A stretch of DNA of 64,000 nucleotides from Caballeronia ptereochthonis (GTDB lineage Bacteria; Pseudomonadota; Gammaproteobacteria; Burkholderiales; Burkholderiaceae), in the NCBI RefSeq assembly GCF_001545075.1, contig NZ_FCOB02000003.1, positions 265,648 through 329,647 of the forward strand, in the 5' to 3' direction. The notes below the pieces were generated by a model, which searched no databases, was not told where the DNA came from, and worked only from the letters and a program-made list of their open reading frames with translations. The position numbers and the translations under genes were made by a program. This document shows, piece by piece, positions 16,996 to 26,098 of the stretch. Positions within the stretch are counted from its first letter, which is position 1. Each line of letters starts with the position of its first letter.

Positions 16996-17895
16996 ATGAT
17001 TGCGTATTCTGATCTTTGTTCGCGGCGCAGTGGGCATCTTGCGCATCGCTGGCCGGCAGCAGAAGCACTTCCCAGCCTGCTGCGACACTCTCTGCTTCTC
17101 GCCGCGCTGATGAGTGCCGCAGCGAGCGTGCACGCGGCGAATAAGCTGCCCGACCGAGATGACACGAGCGACGGATGGCAGTTTGCGATCACACCGTATC
17201 TTTGGTTGCCCACTGTCGGTGGCACGCTGCGGTTCTCGCTACCGGGCGGCGGCGCCGACGCCTCGACCGGACCATATAACTACCTCCAAAATCTCAAATT
17301 CGTGTTCATGTTGCAGGGCGAGGCGCGAAAGGGCGACTGGAGCATCTTCGCGGACGCGGTCTACCTGCGCTTCGGGCGCCACGAAAGCTCGGTGAATGCC
17401 GCAAACGGTCTTTTCGGCCCTCTCAACACCGAGCGCAGCTTGGAGACAAGCTTACGCGGCACGCTGATCCAAGTGGGAGGCGGACGCACGGTGACGGGAA
17501 CGTCCTGGGGAACTGTCGACGCGGTCTTGGGAGTGCGTTACCTTGGTGTAAAGACGACGCTTGACGCGGCGGCCATGAGCTCCCTCGCTACGGGGGCGAG
17601 CGTCAACCGGGCAGTCGAGGTAGCCCAGGTGCAGAATATTCTCGACGGCTTCGCTGGCGTTCGTGGACGTGTGTCAATTAGCTCAGATGGCCGCTGGTAT
17701 CTTCCGTTTTACCTTGATGCCGGTGCCGGCTCGTCAAAATTCACCTGGCAGGCGCTGGCAGGCGTTGGATACTCAATGAAGTGGGGTGAGCTCAGTCTCA
17801 CCTACCGCTATCTCGCGTTCTATGGCTCGGGAGATCAACTCGTGCAGACCCTGCGCTTTAACGGTCCGAGCGTCAATGCGACTTTCAAATTCTGA
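16996..17895 (+). CDS. Outer-membrane beta-barrel protein
   Basis: 299 residues. An unusually long N-region precedes a hydrophobic signal (LLRHSLLLAALMSAAASVHA, cleavage near residue 47), so the real start may be internal. The mature protein consists of amphipathic strands (WQFAITPYLWLPTVGGTLRF, WSIFADAVYLRFGRH, WYLPFYLDAGAGSS, LSLTYRYLAFYGSGDQ) and ends NATFKF with a terminal Phe, so BAM-dependent insertion is expected. It resembles hypothetical outer-membrane proteins of about 250-300 residues with no assigned substrate. It converges on the DUF5666-like gene. Confidence 0.75.
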   Translation: MIAYSDLCSRRSGHLAHRWPAAEALPSLLRHSLLLAALMSAAASVHAANKLPDRDDTSDGWQFAITPYLWLPTVGGTLRFSLPGGGADASTGPYNYLQNLKFVFMLQGEARKGDWSIFADAVYLRFGRHESSVNAANGLFGPLNTERSLETSLRGTLIQVGGGRTVTGTSWGTVDAVLGVRYLGVKTTLDAAAMSSLATGASVNRAVEVAQVQNILDGFAGVRGRVSISSDGRWYLPFYLDAGAGSSKFTWQALAGVGYSMKWGELSLTYRYLAFYGSGDQLVQTLRFNGPSVNATFKF

Positions 17896-18049
17896 ATATG
17901 AGGTAGCAGGACAATAATGCCACGATGAATGACACGCACCGGTCTCGGCCCCTCTCGCCGCAACCGGACAATCGTCGTTCGACCGATCGGAGAATACCGG
18001 TCTGGACTTTTGTGAGGTCCACGGCGTTGGAGTTCCCACTTTTCGCTCG

Positions 18050-18631
18050 TTACTTGTTTCCTGCCGGCTGCACGGTTATGGCGAGGGCCTCCGTATAGAC
18101 TACCTTCACCTGATCGCCTTTTTTAATGCGCTTAAGGTGCGCGGCGTCGTTGATATGCAATTCGACTGTTTCGCGCGGCCCACGCAACGTGACCGTGTTC
18201 GCGTGCCGGTCCACCGCGATTACGTCGGCGAGAACGGTCACTTCGCGTCCCACCGTGCCGCCCGGTTTTTCGCCGGCCAGCGCTCGCTCTGCAGTCTCGT
18301 TCTCCGAGCGGGACGGCTGCGCTTTTTTGTCAACGAGGCTGAGCGTGAGCGACTCGCGATATTGCGTTGTCACAACGTCGCCGACAGCGAGCTGTTCGAA
18401 ATTGCGCACTTCGTTCGGTATCTCGAGCTCAAGCATTTTCCCGGCCGCGCTCTTTAGCGTAACCGTGCGCGTCGCCGGATCGATTGCAACGATGGTCGCC
18501 GTCATCCTGGCGACGCCCTGCAACGTCGCGTCGCTCGCACCGTGCGTGATGCTCACATCTGTTTGAGGCTCGGCGCACAGGGCACTCGCGGCGATTAAAC
18601 ATGACACAGCGACGGCGCTAATGTGCTTCAT
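18050..18631 (-). CDS. Exported OB-fold-like protein (DUF5666-type repeats)
   Basis: 193 residues. ATG 18631 has AAGGAG seven bases upstream. A signal peptide (MKHISAVAVSCLIAASALC) is followed by two similar beta-rich halves: MTATIVAIDPATRTVTLKS ... LAVGDVVTTQYRESLTLSL and LADVIAVDRHANTVTLRG ... IKKGDQVKVVYTEALAITV. This internal duplication (VxAIDxxxxTVTL ... GDxVxxxYxEAL) is the pattern of DUF5666-like periplasmic proteins. It is the last gene of the DUF3300-DUF2950-glycine-zipper operon, 37 bp behind the preceding gene. Confidence 0.65.
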   Translation of the reverse strand: MKHISAVAVSCLIAASALCAEPQTDVSITHGASDATLQGVARMTATIVAIDPATRTVTLKSAAGKMLELEIPNEVRNFEQLAVGDVVTTQYRESLTLSLVDKKAQPSRSENETAERALAGEKPGGTVGREVTVLADVIAVDRHANTVTLRGPRETVELHINDAAHLKRIKKGDQVKVVYTEALAITVQPAGNK

Positions 18632-18668
18632 GGTCGCACTCCTTCTTTTCATTGAATACGCCAGCACG

Positions 18669-19142
18669 CTACTGGATCGAATAGCCTTTCCCCTGCATGC
18701 AGGCTGCCCAAGCGCGGTAGTACGTGGACATCGCGCCCTGGCTCTGCGCCTGCGCGTTGGCGTCCTGCGCGCGTCGGTTCTGCCGCGCGCGAACGCCCCC
18801 GGCCATCGTACCGGCGGTCGCGCCGATCGCTGCGCCCTTGCCCGCGTCGCCCGCGATCGCGCCGATCACCGCGCCACCCGCCGCCCCGCGTGCGGCTCCG
18901 CCCAAGCGCTCTCCGCCGCCTACGGCAGGCCCGCTTTGCGGAGGCGGCGCCGTTGATGCCACTGCAGGATCGATGCCCGAGCTGCTTTTGGCCCAGCTAT
19001 AGCACGCGCCATCGTCGCTTTGCTGTTGCTGCGCACTTTGCCCTTTCGCCGGATACGCAATGGGCTTGCCCTGCCCGGCAGCGTCCAGCGTGATCATGGT
19101 AACCATGACGGCAAAAGCCAAGCTCAACGTCCTTTTGGTCAT
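18669..19142 (-). CDS. Glycine-zipper exported protein
   Basis: 157 residues. ATG 19142 with AAGGAG seven bases upstream is preferred to upstream in-frame starts. A signal peptide (MTKRTLSLAFAVMVTMITLDAAGQG) is followed by a Gln/Ser-rich stretch with a DGACYSWAK motif. A glycine zipper of alternating Gly/Ala (GGAARGAAGGAVIGAIAGDA, GAAIGATAGTMAGG, about 90-125) and a C-terminal helix ending YYRAWAACMQGKGYSIQ complete the protein. YMGG-like glycine-zipper proteins insert in or span the outer membrane. Two Cys residues may pair. It sits between DUF2950 and the DUF5666-like gene in one operon. Confidence 0.7.
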   Translation of the reverse strand: MTKRTLSLAFAVMVTMITLDAAGQGKPIAYPAKGQSAQQQQSDDGACYSWAKSSSGIDPAVASTAPPPQSGPAVGGGERLGGAARGAAGGAVIGAIAGDAGKGAAIGATAGTMAGGVRARQNRRAQDANAQAQSQGAMSTYYRAWAACMQGKGYSIQ

Positions 19143-19212
19143 ACTTGCTCCTTGTCTGAAACGGGCGCTCGGGCACCTCGACAGCTTGATCGGACCTGTG
19201 CCTGCAAACTCG

Positions 19213-20127
19213 TCAAGGCTCCTGCACACGGGTCCAAGACGCATCGGGATCGAACGCCGTCAACGGCTTTGCCGCTGCGCCGCGATTCTTCTGATACACC
19301 ACGCCATTGTTGTTGACAACGAAAGTCATCACGCCGCTTGCACCGTATCGCGCAGGGTACGCGGCCATCGCGAAGCCGGCGAGCATGCGCCCGTTGATGA
19401 TGTAATTGAAAGCGCCGCCCGCCGCGTGCTTACCCTGTCGGGTGAGGATGCGAAAATAGTATCCGTGGTAACCATCACCCGGGGTTCGGCCCTCGAAATA
19501 GTTCGCGCTTGCGGCAATCAGAGGACCGAACGGGCTCGGCTCCTCGCCCTTCGATTCGTCGGCGGCCCAATAGAGGCCGTCGCGCTTGCCCGGCAAACTG
19601 CCGAGCCTACGCGCGTATTGCAGCACGCCGTCGCCCATGCGATCTTGCGTCGAGTACTCGCGTTGCGCATCCACGTACGTGCGCAGAACCTTGATCGCTT
19701 CGAGCTCGTTCGCGCCGATGCGCCGGTCCAAGACTTCTTGCTCGCCCTCTTCAGTTGCAAAGCGCCACCCGCCATGTTCCCGAACCAGTGGAATCGGCAT
19801 CGGCCAAGCTTCGTCGCCGATGCGCAGGATGCGGCGGTTCTGCGACGTTTCCTCGAGCATGTGATATGCATTGAACTCGGCGAGCGCGTTAGCGCGCAGA
19901 TCGCGGTTTTCGGCTTCATCCGGCGTCACAACGAGTTCCTTGTGTGCATTGCCGAAGATCGCGATGAGCGCGGCATCGTCGTTCGACTTTAGCGCCTGCT
20001 GGAGCGCGCTGATCGCTTCGTCGGGCGTGGCGAACGTCTGCTGCTGATCGGCGACAGCCGCGCGCAGCGGGATGACGAGCATCGCCCAGACAAGGCAAGG
20101 AACAGTTAGACGAGACCATGTGCTCAC
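19213..20127 (-). CDS. DUF2950 family exported protein (second copy)
   Basis: 304 residues. GTG 20127 is the start: AGGAG lies seven bases upstream and the DUF3300 stop is 10 bp before it; the frame stays open far upstream only because of GC-rich DUF3300 sequence. A signal peptide (LTVPCLVWAMLVIPLRAAVA) is followed by DUF2950: FATPDEAISALQQALKSN, RRIGANELEAIKVLRTYVDA, KRDGLYWAADES, GYHGYYFRILTRQG, FNYIINGRMLAGFAMAAYP, GVMTFVVNNNGVVYQK. Similar in length and layout to 1304-2230. Operon partners are DUF3300 upstream and the glycine-zipper gene 70 bp downstream. Confidence 0.87.
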   Translation of the reverse strand: MSTWSRLTVPCLVWAMLVIPLRAAVADQQQTFATPDEAISALQQALKSNDDAALIAIFGNAHKELVVTPDEAENRDLRANALAEFNAYHMLEETSQNRRILRIGDEAWPMPIPLVREHGGWRFATEEGEQEVLDRRIGANELEAIKVLRTYVDAQREYSTQDRMGDGVLQYARRLGSLPGKRDGLYWAADESKGEEPSPFGPLIAASANYFEGRTPGDGYHGYYFRILTRQGKHAAGGAFNYIINGRMLAGFAMAAYPARYGASGVMTFVVNNNGVVYQKNRGAAAKPLTAFDPDASWTRVQEP

Positions 20128-20137
20128 GACGCCTCTC

Positions 20138-21415
20138 CTATCGGCGGCCCATGCGACCGCCGCCTCCGCCAAATCCACCGCGCCCGCCCCCGGAAATGCC
20201 GCCTCCCTGGAAGTTGCGCCCGCCCTGCCCGCCGGACATCGACTGACGGCTGGCGGCGCCGCGCGCGCCATCCGCCCGCGCACCCTGGGCAGAGCCATAG
20301 CCGCTGAACGCTTCGCCGCCGCGTCCTTGGAAGGTGCCGCTACCTTGACCGCGTGCCGCTTGCGCGGAATTCGGCGCGCGCGTGGCGGCTCGATTGCCAT
20401 CGCCGGCTGCGCCGAAGTTGCCGGCGCCGGCGCGCGACGGCGGATCACCGACACGTTGTGACGTGGCACGCGTGCTGGCGCCCGACACCTGTCCCGGCTT
20501 TTTTTCCGAGCGCCACTGCGTCGAGCGCTGAGAGGCAGATGTCCCGTTCGCCGAGCGGTTCGCCGCGCGATTGCTCAGTTCGTTCTTGACCTCGGCCCGA
20601 TTGACGCTGCCTTCGCGGTTGATGTTGATCGTGTTGTTGCCGCCGTTATAGTTCGTCTCGTAGTGGCCGCCGTGCCATGCTGCCGTGATCGCCGCGCCCC
20701 AGATGAGGCCCGTCGCGAACGCCGCGCCCGGTGCGTACGGATAGTAGTAGACAGGGTAAGGCGCAGGCCAGTAGCTATAAACCGGTGTCGGGCTGCTGAC
20801 GACGACCGTCGTCGGGTTGTACTGCGGCACGTAGATGATCTCGGGATTGGACGGCACGATCTTGATAACTTCCTTCTCGACCACCACCGTCTGCTTGTCA
20901 TCCGTTTTAAGATTCCCCGCCGATTGCGTCTGACGCCGGAAACGCTGCACGGCCTGCAAGACCGCGCTCTGGTCCGCGACCACCGCCTCACCGAGCGCCA
21001 CTGTCCAGTCCAGGTCGGTGCTCATTTTCTTCACGACTTCGGGGTAATTCAGCAGCGCCTTGACCGGGTCCTGCCATGCTTCATTGACCGGCAGGTCCTT
21101 CTCGGTTTTTCTCCGGTCAAGAAAGCGATCAGCCTGCACGATTTCGACGGGATACGTCGACGCCGGGAGAATGATCGCGACGAGGTCATCAGGAAACAGG
21201 GCGATCGGACCGACAAGCACGTCGAGGGAGGCGGAATCCATCGAGACCACTTGCGCACCACTCGGCGCCGACGCAGGTTGGGCGGTTGCCGCACCGCTTG
21301 TAGCCGGCGGCTGAACAACGGCCTGCGCACCCGTCTCCGTCGGTGCCTGGGGGCCCGCGCACGCGCCCGCACAAATCGCCAACACGATGCTCAGCAGCCG
21401 GGAGAACTCACGCAT
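20138..21415 (-). CDS. DUF3300 family lipoprotein (second copy)
   Basis: 425 residues from ATG 21415 (MREFSRLLSIVLAICAGAC). The signal ends in a possible lipobox (AGAC). The DUF3300 domain covers about residues 55-260: LDVLVGPIALFPDDLVAIIL, ADRFLDRRKTEKDLPVNEAW, DLDWTVALGEAVVADQSAVL, EIIYVPQYNPTTVVV. A Pro/Tyr-rich turn, a short hydrophobic segment (GAAFATGLIWGAAITAAW) and an Asn-rich link follow. The tail is an Arg/Ala/Gly-rich disordered region ending GGGGGRMGRR. It lacks the 13-residue tandem repeats of the copy at 3-1292. It is the first gene of a four-gene minus-strand operon of exported proteins. Confidence 0.87.
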   Translation of the reverse strand: MREFSRLLSIVLAICAGACAGPQAPTETGAQAVVQPPATSGAATAQPASAPSGAQVVSMDSASLDVLVGPIALFPDDLVAIILPASTYPVEIVQADRFLDRRKTEKDLPVNEAWQDPVKALLNYPEVVKKMSTDLDWTVALGEAVVADQSAVLQAVQRFRRQTQSAGNLKTDDKQTVVVEKEVIKIVPSNPEIIYVPQYNPTTVVVSSPTPVYSYWPAPYPVYYYPYAPGAAFATGLIWGAAITAAWHGGHYETNYNGGNNTININREGSVNRAEVKNELSNRAANRSANGTSASQRSTQWRSEKKPGQVSGASTRATSQRVGDPPSRAGAGNFGAAGDGNRAATRAPNSAQAARGQGSGTFQGRGGEAFSGYGSAQGARADGARGAASRQSMSGGQGGRNFQGGGISGGGRGGFGGGGGRMGRR

Positions 21416-21835
21416 TTCGACACCCGAACGGAGAACTGTAGAGCCCATGTTTTGAGGAACGCCGACACTGTACTCGCGCCGCGAACTCCCGGGTGAGTGC
21501 GGAAAGTATCCAAATACACGTCTCATTCGACGCTAAGCGGATGGATCGAGTTCATGACATCGCCCCTGCGCCCAATTACGTACCGGGGCGTGCTCGAACC
21601 CACTTGGTCAAGAGGCGCTCCGGATTCCCCAGCAAAGCCGCAGCATCTTTATTGGACTGATAATCTATCGCTAAGGAGTTGTCATCCGGGTTTATCCGGC
21701 GTTCGACTGAGGGTACTTGAGATCGCGGCAAATATTACATGTGGCCGTAAGAAGTGGCGTTGCGTGACTTTTCAATCGTCTGCGCACGTAGCTGCCAACA
21801 ACTCGTCGAGACTTGCCACGCGCCCGTCACCATAA

Positions 21836-21958
21836 GCTTGGATCGCTAAGTATTGGCCACGGCGCTCCGAGGTACTCGAACGTTTCGCCTTTGCGCCAGC
21901 GGTCCCACATCAGTGCCTTCTGACTCTCAGAATAATAGATCCTCGGTCTCTGCTTCAT
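21836..21958 (-). mobile_element. IS30-family transposase N-terminal fragment
   Basis: From ATG 21958 the residues MKQRPRIYYSESQKALMWDR and WRKGE match the start of IS30-type transposases (the helix-turn-helix lead-in). Sequence then departs from the family (TFEYLGAPWPI) and stops at 21836 or slightly beyond. Only about 25 family codons remain, so this is a dead fragment. Confidence 0.65.
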
Positions 21959-22575
21959 TGCAACACCTCCACTGCTCACGCAGATTCTAGTGTGTTGCAT
22001 CGACCGGTTGAATCCGCCACCCACTTCGGTCAGATCACCTCCTCCAAACCGGTCACTCAGCCGAAGTCGGTTCCTGCGAACTGAAGTGCCAATGAACGGC
22101 CGTTGGCGACCCCAACCAATCGGCCCATCTACAGCCGTTCGCACATCGTCTGCAAATGGCGGATCTCGAGCGTATCGCTGACTTTGGCCGCGAGCAAGCT
22201 GGGGATTGAATCCGCCAGCGGAGCAATCTTGGTCGAAGGCCGGACGCTGCTCTGCACCGTTTCCGCCCGTCCCGGGCCTACCGGCCGCCGAAGCGCTTCT
22301 GGACGCTCAGCTTGTTGATAGTTTGGCGCGACCTGACGCGACTGCGCGAGAACGGACGTCCCCCCCGGGACGCGGGCGATTTCTGCGACTTTGTCGATCG
22401 GAGGCACGTCCGACAGAAGCGCGCTGTCACGCTGATGGCTTGAACCGTTTTCATGCGCAACTATGCTGTAAAAGTCGAGGGGCCGATATTCAAGAAGACC
22501 TCGAAAGCTCAGACGATTTCGGCTGTAATGACGGTCCAGACGGACCGAGCGCAAGGCTGAATCCCGACAAATTCG
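21959..22575. other. Intergenic with degenerate repeats, no recognised gene
   Basis: Between the IS30 fragment and the transglycosylase. At 22015-22135 it holds a degenerate copy of the intergenic repeat also seen at 45290-45420 (shared words include GGTCA.TCAGCCGAA and CGTTGGCGACC.CA.CC). A 141-codon minus-strand frame (22554-22129) matches nothing recognised and is not called. The stretch 21416-21835 likewise shows no gene. Confidence 0.4.
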
Positions 22576-22581
22576 GTGTGT

Positions 22582-24102
22582 ATGATGCGTTTCGCTCGTG
22601 CGTGCCTGCTATCAGGCTTGTTGTGCGCTTCGCTTTGCTTATGGAGCGCAGTTTTCGCTGCGGCTCAACCGGCATCCGCGCCGTCATCTGCGTCTGCGTC
22701 ACCGACAGTGTCCGCGCCGATTCCTGCGAGTGCGACACGCCGCATTGATCTGACCAACAAGCCTTGGCGCGGCGATTTCGACGCGATGCTAGACCGTCGC
22801 ATAATTCGAGTTCTCGCCCCCTTTAGCCGTACGCTCTACTTCAACGATCGCGGACACGAGCGCGGGGTGACCGCGGATACCGTGCGCGACTTTGAGCGAT
22901 TCGTCAACAGGACCTACGCCGATCGCCTCGGCAAACGCCCGATTACGGTCATCATAATCCCGACAACACGCGACCGGCTGCTGCCCGGGCTCGCGGAAGG
23001 CGTCGGCGATATCGCAGCCGGCAATCTGACGGTAACGGAGGATCGCCTGAAGCAGGCCGACTTTGTTACCGCACACGCGCTCAGGCCGACGCGTGAACTC
23101 GTTCTGACCGGTCCGAAGTCACCTGCGCTTTCCGCTCTCGATGACCTGAAGGGAAAGTCCGTCGACGTCCGCCGCCATAGTAGCTATTACGAAAGCCTGA
23201 TTGCACTGAACAACCACTTCCGGCAGGTCGGAAAGCCACCGATCCGGATCGTGCTGTTACCGGATGCGCTCGAAGACGAAGACGCGATGGAGATGCTGAA
23301 TATCGGCCTGCTTCAGATCCTGGTCGTCGACGACTGGAAGGCGCGCATGTGGGCGCAGATGCTACCGAACGTCAAGGTGCACGAGAACATGGCGGTGCGG
23401 GAGGGCGGCGTCATCGGCTGGGCCATTCGCAAGAATAGCCCTCAGTTGAAGGCGGTGATCGGCGACTTCTATGAGAAGGTCATCAGGAAGCAAAGCATAG
23501 CAGAGGTCCGCCTCAAACAATACGTGCAGGGTGCGAAGCAGATTCACAACAACACAGAAACGGCCGAACTCAAACGTTTCAGACAGACGGTGGCGTATTT
23601 CGAAAAATATGGCCGGCAATACGATTTCGACCCATTGATGCTCGCCGCCCAAGGGTTCCAGGAATCGCAGCTCAATCAGGATGCGAAGAGTCGGGTGGGC
23701 GCGGTCGGCATCATGCAACTCATGCCGGCCACAGGGAAAGAACTCAACGTCGGGGACATCAAGGTTACCCAGTGGAACATACAGGCCGGCGCGAAGTATC
23801 TTGATCAATTGATGACCCGCTACTTCCAGGATGCCCATTTTTCCGAGGTGGACCGGCCGTTATTCGCTTTTGCCAGTTATAACGCCGGTCCGGGAAACAT
23901 CGCGAAGATGCGCAAGGAGGCTGCTGCCCGCGGACTCAACCCCGATGTCTGGTTCAACAACGTGGAGATCGTGGTGGCCGAGAAGATCGGCATCGAGACG
24001 ACCACGTATGTGCGAAACATCTACAAGTACTATGCGTCCTACCACCTTCTCAAGGAAGCGCAAGCGCAGCGCAGCCGCGTCGTTCGGCAGCGGAGCGGCT
24101 GA
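22582..24102 (+). CDS. MltF-type membrane-bound lytic murein transglycosylase
   Basis: 506 residues from ATG 22582; GTG 22576 and ATG 22585 are possible. A signal peptide and Ala/Ser/Pro-rich linker (to about 55) precede a periplasmic substrate-binding-protein-like domain (about 65-310: VRDFERFVNRTYADRLGKRP, GVGDIAAGNLTVTEDRL, RPTRELVLTGP). A C-terminal SLT domain (about 340-490) follows, with the catalytic Glu in LAAQGFQESQLNQDAK, then VGAVGIMQLMPAT and the FASYNAGPGNI motif. It cleaves peptidoglycan glycan strands with 1,6-anhydro formation, and the binding domain probably senses muropeptides. It is transcribed away from the DUF3300 operon. Confidence 0.88.
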   Translation: MMRFARACLLSGLLCASLCLWSAVFAAAQPASAPSSASASPTVSAPIPASATRRIDLTNKPWRGDFDAMLDRRIIRVLAPFSRTLYFNDRGHERGVTADTVRDFERFVNRTYADRLGKRPITVIIIPTTRDRLLPGLAEGVGDIAAGNLTVTEDRLKQADFVTAHALRPTRELVLTGPKSPALSALDDLKGKSVDVRRHSSYYESLIALNNHFRQVGKPPIRIVLLPDALEDEDAMEMLNIGLLQILVVDDWKARMWAQMLPNVKVHENMAVREGGVIGWAIRKNSPQLKAVIGDFYEKVIRKQSIAEVRLKQYVQGAKQIHNNTETAELKRFRQTVAYFEKYGRQYDFDPLMLAAQGFQESQLNQDAKSRVGAVGIMQLMPATGKELNVGDIKVTQWNIQAGAKYLDQLMTRYFQDAHFSEVDRPLFAFASYNAGPGNIAKMRKEAAARGLNPDVWFNNVEIVVAEKIGIETTTYVRNIYKYYASYHLLKEAQAQRSRVVRQRSG

Positions 24103-24234
24103 CGGGGGCAACGCACATCGTATAGCCGACGCTCAGCCGACACGCGGCGAGGTTGCTTCGCGTCTGGTGGAACGCGGGAATCGCGCGACGTGATTTGCAA
24201 CTCTCGGCCCCTTGGCGCATTTCTTCTTTCCAGT

Positions 24235-24375
24235 CCACTCCGGCCACTAAATGCGACGGGCCGAATGACGCATAGGGGTCGGGCTGCGTCAGTCCTCTCC
24301 CCGACCTCATTGCTCGAAAACGGTCACTGGAATTTTGCGGCCCCTGAGCGGCCAGTCGGCTGCGCGTAGTCCCGA
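24235..24375. repeat. Intergenic repeat (copy 1)
   Basis: Aligned by eye with 47942-48062: both read GGGTCG.GCTGCGT.AGTCC, then CTCCCC...CTCAT.GCTC, ACGGTCACTG or GCGGTCACTG, a GCGGCC...GCGGCCAGTCG block, and a GCGTA.TCCCGACC end. No coding sense. It belongs to a family of degenerate intergenic sequences built on GCGGTCA/GCGGCCAGT motifs found in several gaps of this window. Confidence 0.6.
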
Positions 24376-24433
24376 CCTATTGTCGACGGTGGCGTTGTCA
24401 GCAGTCCGAAGGCCGGTCTCGGAAGCGGTCCGG

Positions 24434-24577
24434 TCACTTCGCACCCTCAATGGCAACACCCTTGTAGCCGCGATCGACGAGGACGACTTCCGGCTTCACG
24501 TCGCTCAAGATCGCCGCTTGCATCAACGCCTCAGGCAGGGTGTGACCGTGGTATGGGTCGCCCGACATCGAGCGGGC
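24434..24577 (-). mobile_element. IS5-like transposase fragment
   Basis: The minus-strand frame reads ARSMSGDPYHGHTLPEALMQ followed by a VVLVDRGYKGV motif. GNPYDGHTL and DRGYRG are characteristic of IS5-group DDE transposases; the Asp of DRGY is catalytic. Only about 47 codons are present, joined in frame to a TetR start. The element is dead. Confidence 0.65.
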
Positions 24578-24682
24578 AACTCGCGGCCCGTAGAGTCCCT
24601 GGAGCGCGAACTGTTGCTTCGCGGCCTCGAAAACGCGTCGACGGGTGCCCTCGGATTTCCTTTTCACTCGCGGCACGTTCAT
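24578..24682 (-). pseudogene. TetR-family regulator, N-terminal stub
   Basis: ATG 24682 is preceded by GGAGG at proper spacing. The 35 codons (EGTRRRVFEAAKQQFALQGL then YGPRV) match the first helices of TetR DNA-binding domains. The remainder is replaced by transposase sequence starting at ARSMSG, giving a chimeric frame that extends to 24434. The recognition helix itself is missing, so no DNA binding is expected. Confidence 0.55.
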
Positions 24683-24919
24683 AGTTGGCGCCTCCAGCCT
24701 CGCAATGTAACGGAAAACTTCGCTCACCTCCGCCACATTATGCGCGCCCACTCACCCTGCGAACCGTTTCCCCCGCGCGGGCCACGAGCGCAACCTCCTC
24801 CGCACGGGCTCGAGGCACGTTGCGCCCTTCTCGTCCGTAGCTTACCGCCCGCTTGAACAACGGCTTCTATCGCGCTCAAATCGCCCCCTAGCGCGACTTG
24901 GCCGCTTGGGAGCTTCCAA

Positions 24920-26098
24920 TCAGAAACGGTGACGCACGCCGACGGTTGCCTCAATCTGATTCGATGTCGATGCGGGCGAACTCACACCGTTGATCCAGGC
25001 GACCCCCAGCGGGTTGCCAGCCCTCGCGCTCACACTTTGGTAGGTGCTTTGAATATAGACGTCCGTGCGTTTTGAGAAGGCGTAGTTCGCGAGCCCGCTC
25101 ACCTGATTCCAGTGCGGAGCACCGCTCCCGGCATTGCCTCCGGCCCGTGAGTAAGTGTAAGCGGCCGCGAGCATAACGGCTGGTGTCAAAGCGAACCGGA
25201 TGTTTCCTTCATAGTTCTGGAAGTGGGTGTTGAAGCCAGTCAGGAACAGCTCGGTCAGGTTCGTTTGTGTATAGACGAAGCCCGCGACCAACGGACCGAA
25301 CGCGTAGTTGACGCCTCCGCCCCACGTCTGTTGCCGGCGAGCAAGTGCACCTAATGGCACCGAGGTCGGAGTCAGAAGGCCTGATAGCGACGTTCCGAGC
25401 GTATCGGTGACTGCTCCGTTCGTGTTGAGTTGTGCCGGGCTGCCGGCGGCGTTGTTCAGGTGTAGATACCCCGCGCCGAAGTTCAACGGCCCCCACGCGT
25501 ACGACATGCCGACGCTGTACGCACGATTGTTCGCGAACCCACCGGCCTGGTTCGAGAAGCCATACAGGGCGCCGAGTTTGAAGCCGGCAAAATCCGGGCT
25601 CTGATACTTGACGGAATTGTTAATTTGGAACGAGTCGTTCAGATTGTCGACGTCGAACGGGTGCGCGAAATGCGTCCCGCCATACTGTGTTCCGGTCAAC
25701 GAGAGCGGCCCGAGGAAGTCAACCATGCCGTCGGTTTGACGTCCCAAAGTCAGCGAGCCGAAGTCACGACTGGAAACTCCGACGTAGGCCAAACGGTTGA
25801 AGATGCGATTGGCAGACGACAACTGCCCGTTGTTCAGGTTAAACCCGTTTTCCAAAGTGAAGATCGCCTGCAACCCGCCGCCTAGATCTTCCGCTCCGCG
25901 CAGCCCCCAACGACTGTACTGCACACCTCCACTGGTCATCTGCCAGTTGCTGTGACCACCTGCTCCGGTGCCGGTGATTTGGCTGTTCGTGTAAGTCAGG
26001 CCTGCGTCGATCAGGCCGTAAAGCGTCACGCTGCTTTGCGCTTGCGCCACACCGGCCAAGGAGGCCAGCGCGGTACCGGCTATCAGAGTTTTCTTCAT
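24920..26098 (-). CDS. Gram-negative porin (OmpC/Omp38-like)
   Basis: 392 residues with an SD (GGAG) before ATG 26098. A signal peptide (MKKTLIAGTALASLAGVAQA) is followed by mature QSSVTLYGLIDAGLTYTNS, the usual start of Burkholderiaceae general porins. Typical strands and loops follow: SRWGLRGAEDLGGGLQAIF, RLAYVGVSSRDFGSLTLGRQ, a long loop 3 region around GTQYGGTHFAHPFDV, and a final strand IEATVGVRHRF ending in Phe. A 16-strand trimeric diffusion channel is expected. A decayed paralog is at 2402-2920. A plus-strand terminator lies 349 bp beyond its start codon. Confidence 0.93.
   Translation of the reverse strand: MKKTLIAGTALASLAGVAQAQSSVTLYGLIDAGLTYTNSQITGTGAGGHSNWQMTSGGVQYSRWGLRGAEDLGGGLQAIFTLENGFNLNNGQLSSANRIFNRLAYVGVSSRDFGSLTLGRQTDGMVDFLGPLSLTGTQYGGTHFAHPFDVDNLNDSFQINNSVKYQSPDFAGFKLGALYGFSNQAGGFANNRAYSVGMSYAWGPLNFGAGYLHLNNAAGSPAQLNTNGAVTDTLGTSLSGLLTPTSVPLGALARRQQTWGGGVNYAFGPLVAGFVYTQTNLTELFLTGFNTHFQNYEGNIRFALTPAVMLAAAYTYSRAGGNAGSGAPHWNQVSGLANYAFSKRTDVYIQSTYQSVSARAGNPLGVAWINGVSSPASTSNQIEATVGVRHRF

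Noticed and set aside
20127..20469. Upstream extension of the second DUF2950 gene into DUF3300
   Set aside because: Homology, signal peptide and the AGGAG site all place the start at GTG 20127; the extension is out-of-frame DUF3300 tail.
22129..22554. 141-codon minus-strand ORF upstream of the transglycosylase
   Set aside because: Overlaps repeat sequence and has no recognisable domain or ribosome-binding site; left as noncoding.
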